Source: Siphonodentalium dalli (Eukaryota; Mollusca; Scaphopoda; Gadilida; Siphonodentaliidae). From it: a DNA stretch of 64,000 nucleotides. Below are positions 45,701 to 58,020 of the stretch, piece after piece (the first letter of the stretch is position 1; the number at the start of each line of letters is the position of its first letter). The notes below the pieces were generated by a model that worked only from the letters and a program-made list of their open reading frames with translations, searched no databases and was not told where the DNA came from. The stretch is from contig CP136063.1 in assembly GCA_032622095.1 (NCBI GenBank), forward strand, positions 115,836,723 through 115,900,722, read 5' to 3'. A program made the translations under genes and the position numbers.

Positions 45701-46050
45701 CTCTTTGTATAAATGAATCTTTCGGCACACCCTACCACAAACTTTTTCTGTTTGATTAATCGCAAACTTCATATTCTCTGGATGATCTTTATATCAGAGT
45801 TATTAAATTTGAATGATTTTCTATAAAAAACATGGTTGCCAGCAGCCATCTTGGATTGTTCTTTCTGCATGACTAAATCCTTTGGCACGCCATACAGCAA
45901 ACAATTTTCATCTTGATTCATCCCAGACTTCATATGTATCTTCATAGTAACCTACAGTATTACTTAAACATTTCAACTTTCTGTGATCCTTATCGCACCA
46001 TTAACTGCAATGATTGACATTATTCCCTCTCCAAGTTGAGCTACAATTTC
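45701..46050 (+). repeat. Diverged AGCTCAACTT-type modules and tail
   Basis: Modules (TTTGGCACACCCTA, AACATGGTTGCCAGCAGCCA, AACTTCATAT) and the tail CCAAGTTGAGCTACAATTTC; no head. Confidence 0.65.
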
Positions 46051-46284
46051 ATATATTGTTTGCCTTTCAGTTATATCTTTCTCAAATGCAATTTGAAACA
46101 AACTGGTTTATAAATAATGACACCCCTTGTGAAGTTCTATTTTCTGTTTGCCCATATGTCGGTTTCATTGATAGTACCTTATAAGTTAGTATAAGGCTCG
46201 ATGACAGGCCCAGTGATGGAGAGGATCAAATATGTATAAAAAATATTTGTCTGATGTTGAAGGTTGAAAAATATTTTCTTTTAG

Positions 46285-46541
46285 GCAAAGGAAGCCTGTG
46301 TTGAGATGTTGCTAATGAGACTCCAGAATGAGAAAAAGAAACTGGATAAAGATTTTCGTGGGAAATATTTTCTATTTGCTATTGGAATTCTCACCATTAT
46401 AAAGCACAATAACCTTTCATACAAAGTGGCATCACCATTCGTCGAGGTTATTCTGGAATCACTATACTTGAGGATCGATAGTGGAAGTGAAAGATGTGCT
46501 CAATATGAAGGCTTGAAGAATCAATTTCAAAACAACAGAGG
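46285..46541 (+). CDS. RNF213: Internal exon 3 of the RNF213-like gene
   Basis: 257 bases, acceptor ttcttttag, donor G|gtgagt. It starts in phase 0 with AKEACVEMLLMRLQNEKKK and runs to NQFQNNRG, leaving two bases (gg) for exon 4. The content is alpha-helical: a charged helix (LQNEKKKLDKDF), a hydrophobic helix (FLFAIGILTIIKHNN) and another near ASPFVEVILESLYL. This suits the helical stalk that precedes the AAA+ core in RNF213, but helical repeats alone are not diagnostic. The intron before it is 8.9 kb, the one after 6.3 kb. Confidence 0.7.
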
Positions 46542-47577
46542 GTGAGTTTATTTATGTTTTAACTCGTTTCACTCAAACAAACATAAATGATTTAAAGGAT
46601 AACAACTACGAATGATATAAACAAAAATTTTAATCTAGAAATTCAGGTTAACGATTTGCTTCACATGAACTGTGCACATCATATATATTTTTATCATTAA
46701 ATAAACACAAAAGACCTGTCATACTATAAACATGTATCATGCAATGAAACAAACTTTTGCAGTCTATATTCTTGTATGTATTGATGATCATCTTTTTCAA
46801 AAGCCAATATAATTGAATAATTATCTACGTTAATAAATGTGGGTGGGAGGATGGACCCAACCATGCAAACAAGAAGCTAAACGTAGAATGAGTGCTAAAA
46901 TCTTGTTTGCGTTCAAGCACACTTTAGAACAATCGAGAAACTCGTGCTGAATCGAGTCAATATCAATCAACGCTTATCACGCGTGAACTACTATCGCCAA
47001 TCACCCAGATATGCCCCATCGATTTAACCCCCATTGATCTAATATTTTCCGTTAACACCAAATAATTCTTCGTTGAACTTCAATAAAGTAATTTAAGGAC
47101 TATTCACTAGTTTGTTGCATTTAATTTGCAATCACTTTCTTACTGCTAAGACACATTAACAGATAACTGTGGCAAAATTACATTTTAAAGGTAACCTATG
47201 CAATTGCAGTGGGTAAATGTGCAAAAATTATAAAAGTCTGTTAAAACATTACTACTAAGAAGAACATGGAGAAATATATAAACTTTTGTTATTGTATTCA
47301 TTATTGATTGTTCACCAACAATTAAATTTTGCATGATGTAACCGTTGTTATGTAAACAACTCTGCTATTTTTTCAATGAATTGACCTTTATTTCCAATGT
47401 TTACTGTCAAATTTTTATTAAAATTTGGTATCGTAGTGGACTAATTGGACTTTTATCTGTAATTTCACTGTAACAGTAATGTACACATGAGAATGGTTTT
47501 GACATGCAAAATCTCATAATTGGAGAATTATTAATAATGAAAACAAGAACAAGGTCAATCTATTTTTAGCTCAACTT
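46542..47577. other. Intron after exon 3, nothing recognised
   Basis: AT-rich; no repeats from the other families. Confidence 0.4.
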
Positions 47578-47995
47578 TGTTTGTCAAGTTTGAGCTACTG
47601 TCATAGGTTAAATTGGCATCTCTCTTGCATGCCTGTGTGTTTGCATCTTTAAAAAAATTATTTTAGCCCACTCTACAGGTCATATCTGTCATCCGATCAT
47701 CATCAACTTCATATGGATTTTCTGTATGACCTCTTGATTGGAGCCACCAATTTTTCCCAGAGTTTGTTAAAAAGCATGGCCGCCATCAGCCATCTTGAAT
47801 TTCGAATTTGAATCCATCGGCACACCCTGCAGCTCGCATTTAATGGTTAATTGTTTTGAAAATTTACAGGCTTGTTTATGATCAACTCTCGATGGTAGCT
47901 ATCAAATTTGAATGATTTTTATGAAAAATATGGATGCCGGCAAACTCTTTGCATGACTAAATCCTTTGGCAAACCATACAGACAGGGTTTCTGTT
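47578..47995 (+). repeat. AGCTCAACTT-type repeat, old copy
   Basis: After CTATTTTT: AGCTCAACTTTGTTTGTCAA then GTTTGAGCT, then two eroded modules (CATATGGATTTTCTGTATGA, CATGGCCGCCATCAGCCA). No tail. Confidence 0.75.
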
Positions 47996-48178
47996 ATTGG
48001 ATAGTGGGTTCCCTTTAGGGTCCCTTTCCCCTCACCCAAATTTCCCCTCTGACATATTCCCCTACCCGATCCACAAATTAATGCCTACACCGCCTGCATC
48101 TGCCACTAATAAAACCAACAGGTAGTGATGAATGATTATAATTTTATTTGCCTGCCAATGCTGCAGTGAACCATTTTT

Positions 48179-48530
48179 ATACCTCCATTCCAAAAGATGG
48201 GGGTATACTGGATTACATGCGTCCGTCCGTTCATTGACGTTCACATTTTCCATTCAAGAGTTATCCTTCTTTGTTCATCTGAAAATGTTGGATTTCTGTC
48301 TGCTCTTATATCTCAACCAAGGGTTATCGGATCTCAATGAAATTTGGTATGCAGATTTGGCAACATGAGGGCTTTCAAAATCATGAAAATGTTGGATTTC
48401 CTTCCATCGTTCTTTAGAATTGTCCAATAATTTGTTCGTTCATCACATTATTTTTCACAATTTGGTTTCTGACCTGCCCATATTTCAATTTTCACCATGG
48501 GGGTATCCCAGCACCTGTGGTGCAACCTCT
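48179..48530 (+). repeat. Hairpin-headed repeat, type ATACCTCC
   Basis: After CCATTTTT: ATACCTCCATTCCAAAAGAT then GGGGGTAT, ACTGG, GTCCGTCCG, then modules with AGAGTTATCCTTCTTTGTTC and GAAATTTGGTATGCAGATTT. Confidence 0.7.
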
Positions 48531-48554
48531 TGTTAGTTCTACATCAACAATTAT

Positions 48555-49691
48555 TAGTGATGAGCCGATAATCGGGAACGACAATCGGAATCGGCCGATT
48601 GTGGCCCATCGGATGACAATCGGCACTCGGGTTTGAACATCGGGATTTCCGATTGTCTAAATAATAAATTAGTGCTTGTTTTTCTTCAATAAACTGTTTT
48701 AAATATGACGATGTTTTGTTGAATAAATAACCAGTAAATATGGGAAAGTGATACCAAACACAAACTTGATATACATGTCCTCTGCAATACCCGGCCGTAC
48801 CTGGGTCTATGTTTGAACAATACATGTATATTAGTGGGGATCGCCGGGAAGCACGTGACACTTTGGGTTAGAGTGAGGCAGCGAGCATGTCGCCGTGATT
48901 GCGCATAATATTTCATTAATTATTGGCATACCGGAACAGTCGTTTCAGTCGATTGATTTCTTTAGCATTGTGATGTTCGTCAACATGTAGACATTTTGAT
49001 TTATCTATGTCAAACTATCAAAAATCAAAATGTATACATACGCAGTACAACACAGCTATACATGTAGTACATACAGCGTAACAGGTATAAACACTACAAG
49101 AAACCGAAAGTGCATGTCACGTGACTTTAAATAGTTGAAGGCAATGTCATTCCATCCAGTCAGCCTCGTTTGACGTCACGTATATGTCACCACACATGAT
49201 TATTGTGATGACCACGCCGAAATTGAATCGTGTTTGTGAAATTGACATGAACATGGTGTAACTTGCAACTAGTTCAGTCGGCTCATTTCCTTTGATGTGA
49301 TGTCTTTGAATTGGGATCAAAGAAAAATGCCGTTTGATGAATTGTTATCAAAAACGGACCATGAACATGTCGTCATGCAGGTGGCTACATCAAACTTTCA
49401 AAAAAATTGTTGTGGAATAGCCTAGAATAGATGGGTATGTTGCCTGTATTCGATCACTAGTCTGCCCATACCCACCTCTACTTACCCAAACATATACTTA
49501 TGTATACAGTGTACTGGCATATTACTACGTTTGTTGCTTGCTTCTAATTCTAAGTATTATATAACACATAGATATAACATATTCTACTATAATTATTGAA
49601 ATAATCGGAATCGGCACCTGAATCGGCCGATTGTGATCTCAAATAATCGGCAATCGGCGCACGGCTCTATTTGACAATCGGCTCATTACTA
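48555..49691. mobile_element. hAT-type nonautonomous element, 1137 bp
   Basis: Ends TAGTGATGAGCCG and, reversed, TAGTAATGAGCCG (12 of 13), flanked by the exact 8-bp duplication ACAATTAT (48547-48554, 49692-49699). Both termini carry clustered AATCGGCCGATTGTG motifs, likely transposase-binding repeats. The interior has only short frames (a 105-codon - frame at 48544-48861 runs through the repetitive end). Confidence 0.92.
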
Positions 49692-49699
49692 ACAATTAT

Positions 49700-50223
49700 T
49701 GCCTTATTCTGAAAGATATCGATATCGAAGAAAGTGGACATCCCTAAATAACACGTGGTTGATTCTGCCTGGTTATGACATGATTACGTTCTCAAATACA
49801 CACTGTTCTGACTGGTTCTGATTTATGATTAATATGTAGACAAGGTTGAGATATAAGCCACTGAAGGATGGTCATGAATATATCATTGAATTGGCAATGA
49901 TATATAACATGTTGTCATGAATGTAGTGAAGTCGGACATAGAAATAAATTGCTAATTTTAACAATTTCCTCTACCGTTGTTAGTCGTGGTACCCAAAATT
50001 ATTACACTTATTTTACATGTGAAATTCAGGGGCCTATTCCAGGTATATTGTTGGGTACCCTTTCAATCCAAGAACAAAGTGATGGGGGTGGGCTCCAGAG
50101 AGGGTGTGCCCCTCCCAATGAAGGTGCTGGGGAGGGGAGGAGGGGTACTGTTGTGGATATTTTAATAAGGGGGAAAAAATTAGGAAAATAAAACTAAACC
50201 CACTAATCAGCTACATTATCAAC
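49700..50223. other. Spacer, nothing recognised
   Basis: G-rich purine stretch near 50130 (GGGGAGGGGAGGAGGGGTAC); no gene. Confidence 0.4.
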
Positions 50224-51720
50224 CAGGCTTCTCAAAGTACCGACGGCTCCAGACCTATCGGTACCGGGATGGTTCCGCGTGTGGTACTGGGGTACTGGTT
50301 CCGGTACTGAAAGTCGCAATTGATAATATTGTTTGTGGCTGCTTGGATTTATATGAGTTATAGAGTTATATGTACAATGTGCCAGGTACGAAATACAGGT
50401 TGATCTTACGACTGGAAGTAGATAGCAATGTGGATTTAAATAATGAATTTTGCCAATCGATTGACCAATCCTTTATTTTCAATATAACAAAAACACTTCA
50501 AAACAAGCATGTCAAGCAATTATATTATATAACACCATGCAAATTGCAGTTGGCAATTTGTCGTTTGAACGTGTCTTTAAACAATGAGTGTAAGGTTCCA
50601 TATTACAAAGAAATATCGCTAACTGATAATTTTACTGATCGCTTTGTTTTTGAGAGGTAAACTGTAAAGCCGATGAGTATAATGATACATGTGTACAACC
50701 TGCGTGATTTGAATAATTAAGGTGACTGTAAAACATATTGTGATTGAATGGGTGTAGATGATGTAGTCGCCTTAAATGTAATTGACTTTATATCCAAATT
50801 GGTAATGTCATTCCTATGTACGAATATATGTAGCGAATGTTTCAAGATGGTTGGCGGGTTGGTAAGCATTTCTGCTTTGGTATTTTTACAAAGCGGTTGA
50901 AAAAGCTTCCTCAGCAATCGAATATAATTAATGATGAACAGTTTATATTTACAAACACAGGTTCACTGACTATTAAAATTGTGACTGTGGAATCTGATTT
51001 AAATAAATAAAATACAATGATATAATACTGAAGTTGTCTGTAATCTGTATTGACCAATTATTTAAATTATTTCATCATTCCAATCGAGCCTCCAGGATAA
51101 GTGCATGTCAGTTGCAGATTGATTGTTTGATGTCTTTGAACTTCGATTGAAGTATAGAAATATACATGGTATATATCTCCCTCAACATTGATTCAGCTGC
51201 AGTTACTGCACATGAAGGTCAGTTGGGGCCATGTGCATCATGACTTGTTGCTCAGTCAGCGATTGGTTATTTGTAATGGTCTTTTATGTTTAGGTTATGA
51301 ACTTACAGTATGTGTATGTTTCTATACTCACAGAAGCGTCTTTAATTTAATTTAAATTATCCAAATTTGCGACAAAATAAGTACTCTTCGTGACTACCGA
51401 TAGATCGATATTGCCTTCCGTATTGGTCGGTCAAGTTACAAATCGGGTTTGCTTCTATGCGAATATTGTCACCATATGTATAGTTGTAAATGCCATTTAT
51501 TTAGCAATAACAAACTGTGGTTCAAATTTGGTTTTGTGAACGCTGCAAATAACATCTAAATCAAGTTATCCATCACTTATGCAAACATATGTAGACTACT
51601 AATTCGAGTATTGCCTATTGTACCATATACCGCCGTACTCAACACTCAGTACCGGTACCGTGAAAATTGTCCCAAGTACCGACGGTTCCGGTAACGGTAC
51701 TGGTACCATTGAGAAGCCTG
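50224..51720 (+). mobile_element. hAT-like element, CAGGCTTCTC family, 1497 bp
   Basis: Ends CAGGCTTCTCAAAGTACCGA and, reversed, CAGGCTTCTCAATGGTACCA, with GTACCGACGGTTCC motifs at both ends. Flanks TTATCAAC and CTGTCAGC match at five of eight bases, so any duplication has decayed. A 96-codon + frame (50370-50660) has no recognised family; it may be a relic of transposase or chance. A solo left end is at 38456. Confidence 0.75.
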
Positions 51721-52826
51721 CTGTCAGCCAAGGAAATGAAAGTATTCTATCAACAACAACTCTTGTAGTTCAGTTGTTGTTCCATGCAGTTGTTCCAAGT
51801 GACTTTGTTAATTGTGATTCCATGGATAGTGATGCAGGTCTGAGGAGTTCAAGTGATGATGACATTGAGTGATTAATCATTCTTCTAATGGGATGCGGAA
51901 GTGGCAAGTCATTGGGACTGTGAACCTATGGGATTATAAACTGGTTATTTGAGTCATGGGAGATCCTCACTAAGAGTTACTGTTTACATTAAGTTTATGT
52001 TACTAGTAATGCTTTTGTTTCTATATTGAATTTGCAAGTTGCATTATAAATAGAATAATGTCCCCAATTAAGTTAGTGTGGTAGATGTGTTGCCAACATG
52101 GGAAAGGGAGTGTCAAATCAAGTATAACAACAATTGAACATAATGGGTATGATATTATGACTTTTATAGACATAATATAATAATTGTGTCTGCTAGAGCC
52201 CTGCAACAGTATTTAGCTCTGGCAATGCCTTCTGACATGAGTGATCTTTAGTCCTCCTGGATTTTTTAAAAAGCCAGCACTGACATACCCATTTTCACTG
52301 TGTGTCTTTATCTTATTCCTGACCCACCCGTTTTAAAACATTTATAATAAGATAATTATTAGTATCTGAGAACTGAATAATCATAATCATGAGTAAGTCA
52401 CAAACAACTGCAAACAGTTCACATGCTAGTACAGACATACTCTATATCGCAAGAGAAACTATTTTGCCTAGTGCCAGATTATATATGTGACATGTTTATT
52501 TAAGTTTTTCAGGTCTTGTGTGACAGCCCAGGATCACATGGCAGGACTCTTTTCCTTTGCAGTCTGATTTCTTATTGTTGACACTTTGGTGTGGTGGGAC
52601 AAAAAAAGGGCCTTCATCAATAAAATGAAAGCTAAAGTTTCAAAACATATTTTAGACTACCTGTTACTTTATTTATACTTTAAAGGTAGTAGTTCAGGCA
52701 AACCTGTCTTGTTATGATTAACATCCTGGTGGGATAAATAAGTCACTCCAACAATAGCTCTATTTATTCACTGATATTTCAAATTTATATTTTACCTGTA
52801 AATACAGTCCGGTCTATATTTTGCAG
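51721..52826. other. Intron before exon 4, nothing recognised
   Basis: AT-rich; the short frame at 51618-51872 starts inside the transposon end and is not supported. Confidence 0.4.
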
Positions 52827-53060
52827 CTTGGTCAAGCAGTCGGTACTTGCATTTTGCAAAGAATGCATGTCTGGGAGTTTGAAAGATCCAAAATGGCTGT
52901 TCCTGATACCTTTGCTCCATTTTGAGAGTGGCACCTCAAAGCCATTTCAGAGATTGAAAATTTCAGAGTTCCACCGTACAGAAGACTGGTGGGGTATCAA
53001 AGATTTTAATAAAGAACTAAGTGAATTTAAAAAACACTTTAGCTCAAGCAGTTGGTCTGA
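52827..53060 (+). CDS. RNF213: Internal exon 4 of the RNF213-like gene
   Basis: 234 bases: 1 base closing a Gly codon, 77 codons, then two bases (GA) before gtgagt. The acceptor is tatattttgcag. The protein begins LVKQSVLAFCKECM, continues DPKWLFLIPLLHFESGTSKPF and ends near FKKHFSSSSWS. The W-L-x-x-[IL]-P-L-L-H-[FV] motif followed by S-K-P-F and a later WWG is the part that most suggests RNF213, where a similar motif sits in the N-terminal arm. The next exon must begin in the complementary phase; none is visible in the remaining 11 kb, so the 3' part (AAA+ units, RING, RZ finger) would lie outside the window. Confidence 0.7.
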
Positions 53061-53292
53061 GTGAGTACATAGTTATTCATACCCATGTTTTGATAATAAT
53101 ATCACTAAACTTTTAAACAATCTAGGTCTGCAGTGGCCTACAGGCCTCTTTTCTGATCTGCAAAACTTCATAATATTTTGGCGGTGGCATATAGATAAGA
53201 ACTACAGACCATTCTATAATTGATTATTTGATTATGCAAGATCTAACAGAATTATTTTGACACTTGCTTGTCAGCCACAGATACTCATTTTT

Positions 53293-54118
53293 AACTCAAC
53301 TTGATAATGTCAAATTTGAGCTCTTGCCATGGCTGGTGTCCATTGTCCATCAATGCGTGCCACCGTCAACAATTCCCAACAGTCCACATCCGTCATCCAA
53401 TCATCACCAAACTCTATATGGATATTCGTGGTGACCACTAGATTGTAGCTATCAATTTTTCTGTTAAAAAAACCCATGGATATCACAATTAAATTCATTG
53501 GAGATATGTTTTAAAAAGTTACAGACAAGTCCAGGATCGTCTCTAGATGGGAGGCATCAAATGTGAACGATTTTTGATAAAAAATATGACCCTCTGCAGC
53601 CATCTTGAATTTATTCTTTCCATGACTAAATCCTTGGGCTTGCCCTAAAACAAACATTTTCCATCCAATTGATCCCAAACTTCATAGGGATATTCGGGGG
53701 GGACCTTTTGAAGACATATCGAATTTAAACGATTTTCTATAAAAATATGACCGTGGGCACCCTTCTTTGATTTCACTTTGACACACCCTACAACCAACGT
53801 TTTTTATCTGTTTCATCTGAAACTTAACATGAATCTTTGGGGTGATCTCTGCATTGTAGCTATATAATTTTTCCCAATTATGCAGCCATCTTGTATTTCA
53901 TATTTAAATCCATCGGCACACCCTGTAACCCACAGTTATTGAACAAATGTTTTGATACTTATAGACATGTTTAGGATCACCTCTGGATGGGAGCTATCAA
54001 ATTTGAATTAAAAAAATGGCCGCTGGCAGCCATTTAGGATTTTGCCACACCCTATGACTATCATTTCCCATTCAATTGATCCCGAACTTCATTTAGCTCT
54101 CCGTGTTGACCTCTAGTG
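53293..54118 (+). repeat. AGCTCAACTT-type repeat, old copy
   Basis: After CATTTTT: AACTCAACTTGATAATGTCA then AATTTGAGCT, GCCATGGCTGG, then four or five eroded ~160-bp modules (CATCACCAAACT, AGATGGGAGC, GCAGCCATCTTG). It is interrupted at 54119 by the TTA-flanked element. Confidence 0.75.
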
Positions 54119-55375
54119 TTAGGGAGCATGTCAAAACCTCTTTCGCATATGCGAAAATATTGTCGATAATGTCGAAAAAGTTTTGACGTAAATGTGCAAA
54201 AATGAAATGTCGGAAATGACGAAAAATAATGCGATAACGTCGAAACGACTGGCCATAGAAGTGCGATAACGTCGAAACCACAACAGACCAAACATTTCCG
54301 TAAAATGTCGAAACTTTTGACAACGCGAAAGTTGCGACGTCGAAACATTGATCGATATTCGCAAACGACGAAAAGTTGACGAAAAGTTAAAACATCGATA
54401 CGATGTTGTCGCACTTCATAAATTCGCGCATTTATTTTTGCCTTCTGCGTAATCAGATGCCAGCTGAATTTTTATTGGCTGAATTGTGTGAAGGAAAATA
54501 AAGTTCAGCCAAAGGCCATACAAACAACTCTATGCGGTTAACACACAAGTACAACGACTTGACAGTTCGACTGTTTTGATAGCTATAAGTTCGCACAAGG
54601 CCTAATTAAACAATAGTCAACCCATTCCAAATGTGTGAAGGGGTGACATTTAGCAAACGGCTATACAAACATATAGGCCTACTGACATATAATGACGTAT
54701 ATACCGGTCCCTCACAACTATGTGTGAACTGTGCGACAGTTTTGTTGTTGTTGTCGTCGTGATGTCTTCTCAATTAGTGAACAACGGTTTAACTCGTTGG
54801 ACAAAAACAACACATCTGATATATAAAATTCCAAAATGAAGCGACTTGATGTCATAATATCAGTTCGATCATGGCTAGAAACAGTGATGAAATCGAATAG
54901 ATCTATCGTTAGCGGACATATACGCAGATGGGAAAATATTAGACCAGCAGTTTACACAGGTCAACAGTACGAAGAAGTTAGGGTTTTCACAACCCCAGGT
55001 ATCACACATCTAACAGAAAAAAGATGAAATTACACAGAAATTTGAAACCAGCTGCACCCACTCACAACAGGAGCGACAACCGTCCATCCAGCATTTGAAG
55101 CAATAAGCCCGATATAGAACAAGCCCTCATCACATTGTATCAACGCCAGACATATATAGAGCCATACCCCCTAAGATCATTGTTTTATAATGGTATGTAT
55201 ATCATTATCCATGTTTTTATTATTCATTCAATAAAGAATCGAGAAAAACATAACACTCAACTCCTCTGTCAGTCAATGCTACCCACAAACGAAACTGGGA
55301 TTGGCCTGGGAAATTACAGTGCTAAAAATAGCACAACTTAACACATGCAATTTGTGGAAATTCCAAACTATTATA

Positions 55376-55417
55376 TAATATAAAATGATTTATTAGCTAA
55401 TAAATCATTTTATATTA
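55376..55417. repeat. 42-bp perfect palindrome
   Basis: ATATAAAATGATTTATTAG and its exact reverse complement meet at AG|CT (55396/55397). Very AT-rich, inside the TTA-flanked element. Confidence 0.95.
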
Positions 55418-55619
55418 ATGACAATTGGTCCCTTTATCTGGACTTTATACATATACTTATTGGATATTATATAATATGTTTTGTATTAACTTAACTTTGT
55501 CGCATCTGATCGCTGATATATATTGAATAAAATGTGTAGATTTGAAATAAAAGTCTCCGACGAATTAATCATGATGATGCTGCGCTTCCGATATCTAACA
55601 ATGATTTCATACTTATATT

Positions 55620-56200
55620 GCGAAAATTAAAGCATTGTTTACGACAAAACCACCACCGGGTTTACGGTACTTTCAGAATCCGACGATGCTGTAAACTCCC
55701 TGATTTGCATCCACATTAAAATATGTGTCTGGTCTAGAAAGACAGATTGAAACTGTAGAAATTAACTCTACGTGGCATACAGAAAGTATACTATAAATCA
55801 GGGTTGTGGAATAATTTATTGTCGTCCTCGGCTGTATTCTTTTATTCATAATAGTTCCCACAATTAAATGGTGACGGTTGACCCAAAATGAAGACAAGTT
55901 ACATAAACACACACAAAAAACGTTTTTCGAAATCAAAATTTGCATTGTTTACGGTAACACTGCATCAGTCTTAATGCGACGATGTAGCAATTATTGCACG
56001 AGATTTTGGGGGGCTTCAACATTGTACTGTAACATTTACTGTAAACCAGTGATACAATATCACTGCTGTAAACCCACCGATTTGTGGCCACATCAAAACG
56101 TAGGAAATGATTGTAGGCCTATCCTATTATATAAATCGGGTCTGGGAATCATTTATTTGGGACTTTAATCTTCTATTAATAATAGTTCATGAACGTTTGA
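55620..56200 (+). repeat. Internal duplication in the TTA-flanked element
   Basis: GCATTGTTTACG begins both halves (55632, 55942). Similar phrases follow in the same order: ACGATG, then TATAAATC(A/G)GG(T/G), then GGAAT(A/C)ATTTATT and TAATAGTTC. Identity is moderate. Confidence 0.55.
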
Positions 56201-56692
56201 ATTGTCCGATATTAACCAAATCGGAGATTTCAGTAGATCGGAGAAATTTACTAATACATAGAACTCCGATCAAATCGGAATTGTTCTCATATCGGAGAAT
56301 ACTCCGATTAAATCATTGGAATTCTTATGAGAAAAACTCCGATCTGAGAAATTTCAGCATGGACACCGACATCTTCCCGTTCGCGACACATCGGTATAAA
56401 ACTGCGACCATTGAGTAATGTATTTATTGAGGGAAATAATGCTGCGATCTTGACGAAAACAAAGACTGCGAAAATATGTCGAAACAAAACAGCGAACATT
56501 TGAGCAAAACTGCGATAATTGCGAAAACATCGAACCAAGACGGCGAAAATGACGAAAAATTGACTACAACGTTGCGGCGTGCGATAATGACGAAAAAACT
56601 CTGATAATGTCGAAAAAACAACGTCAATGATGCCACAATTTTCGCAGTTTTATTGCATTTTTTTTCGAAAGAGGTTACGACATGCTCCCTTA

Positions 56693-57028
56693 CTTAACTC
56701 TTTCATCACAGCTGCTCGCTTTAGCGGGCACGAAGTAATTTTCGGCAGCCCGCTAAAAGTGGGCAAAACACAATTTTTTGCAAATAATACAACATTTTCA
56801 GGGATACACAAATTATTTTATTGGTTAGCGACTTGTATACTCTTTGGGTGAGATTCGGTACTTATTGATTGGTTCATATGCAGATCTAATATCTACCAAC
56901 ATAAAGTGATTTTTCTGGCCTAAATATAGACAGCACCTGAATAATGTCACATTTACTAACTTGGGTTTACTTAAGTCTTTGACGCAATACTGCTGACAGG
57001 TTTTGAGTCAATACTGATTTGGTTTATT
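56693..57028. other. Spacer with a short CCCGCTAAA inverted motif
   Basis: TTAACTCTTTCATCACAGCT resembles a piggyBac-type end and TAGCGGGC...GCCCGCTA forms a small hairpin, but no second terminus was found. Confidence 0.4.
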
Positions 57029-57235
57029 ATGCCCCACCCCCGTAGGAGGTTCGGGGCATATAGCCGAGGGCTTCGTCCGTCTGTCTGTCCATTAGTTCGT
57101 CCGGGTGCACATTTGAGCCTTAGGTGTCTGTTATGTTCAAAGGGGGGGTGGCCACATGTCTAAAACTGCAAGCATGTTCTGCATGGACTACTGATCATTA
57201 TAAGGTCTTGTGACTTGCCACCTGATCTCCATTTA
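57029..57235 (+). repeat. Hairpin-headed repeat, type ATGCCCCACC
   Basis: After GGTTTATT: ATGCCCCACCCCCGTAGGAG then GTTCGGGGCAT (57029-57059), followed by GTCCGTCTGTCTGTCC. Only about 180 bases follow before the next repeat. Confidence 0.65.
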
Positions 57236-57800
57236 TTAGCGTTTTTTTCCATCATAGTTTACAACAAAAATATTGCATTTTAACACAACAAATTGCTTTT
57301 ATTTTTAATGTAAACAATAAAATAGATGTTATTATTAATGTTAATGTTTTTATGGGGTTTTATGGGGTTTTGTGCTAGATTTTGTATAATTTAATCAACA
57401 TATCATAATAAAATCATAATAAAACAAGAACTGCATCGCTCGCAGTGCTATTTTTTAAGACGACTAAATCAATGTACTCGACAATTGTCATTTGTGTACC
57501 GTCATCTAATATAGTTTTATTCTACAAATTTTTATTTTTATTTCCAATAAAATATTTATTTGACTTGTTCATGTTCTTGAGCTGTTTATAATATGCACCT
57601 GAATACAACGATCAGTATCATGATTTGACCAGTGAAGCGAAAACAGTTCAACGTCAAAAGACACCTGCGCTGTCGGTGTTACTAAGGACACTGTGTTGTT
57701 CTAACTTTTTAGGCCCTAAATATGTTCTCAAATAAAACTGTTTGCAAATTTGATTTTTTCCCCACTCATTCATCACAAGACATTAATAATACTACCGTAT
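57236..57800 (+). mobile_element. Left part of a second copy of the TTAA element
   Basis: Parallels 2985-3590: CATAGTTTACAACAAAAATA, ATTTTTAATGTAAACAATAA, GTTCTCAAATAAAACTGT, CATTCATCACAAGA. The terminal TTAACCCTTT is not preserved. The matching right part begins at 59682 after an inserted block. Confidence 0.8.
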
Positions 57801-57808
57801 GAAAGATA

Positions 57809-58020
57809 TTCTATTTCGTCATAGAATCATTTCCGGGAACAATTGAGATAGTGCTGCGCAGTGGTCTCACTTATCATTGTGTAACTGCGAGTGACGTGAG
57901 TAGTCGCTTATTCAGTTGGTCTCTATACTGGTCGCTGTGTGTGCTCATGCATGAATTCGCCGGTAGAAGTCATGCACTTTTATAAAGCTTCGCTTGTAGA
58001 GGCTTTGTTGTAGCAGAAGC
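57809..58020 (+). repeat. Copy of the 27916-type left end
   Basis: ATTCTATTTCGTCATAGAAT, CAATTGAGATAGTGCTGCGC and TATAAAGCTTCGCTTGTAGA match 27916-28115 closely. Confidence 0.85.

Larger units (their letters stand above)
54122..56689. mobile_element. TTA-flanked DNA element with GTCGAAA motif clusters, 2568 bp
   Basis: Ends GGGAGCATGTCAAAACCTCT and, reversed, GGGAGCATGTCGTAACCTCT (22 of the first 24 bases agree). TTA on both sides (54119-54121, 56690-56692), the size of a PIF/Harbinger duplication. The first ~280 and last ~230 bases are dense in GCGATAACGTCGAAA or TGCGAAAA-type motifs. The interior has an internal duplication and a 42-bp palindrome. No transposase motif is seen; superfamily is tentative. 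Confidence 0.75.

Noticed and set aside
56697-56800. piggyBac-like left end at TTAACTCTTTCATCAC
   Set aside because: No matching right terminus with TTAA could be found.
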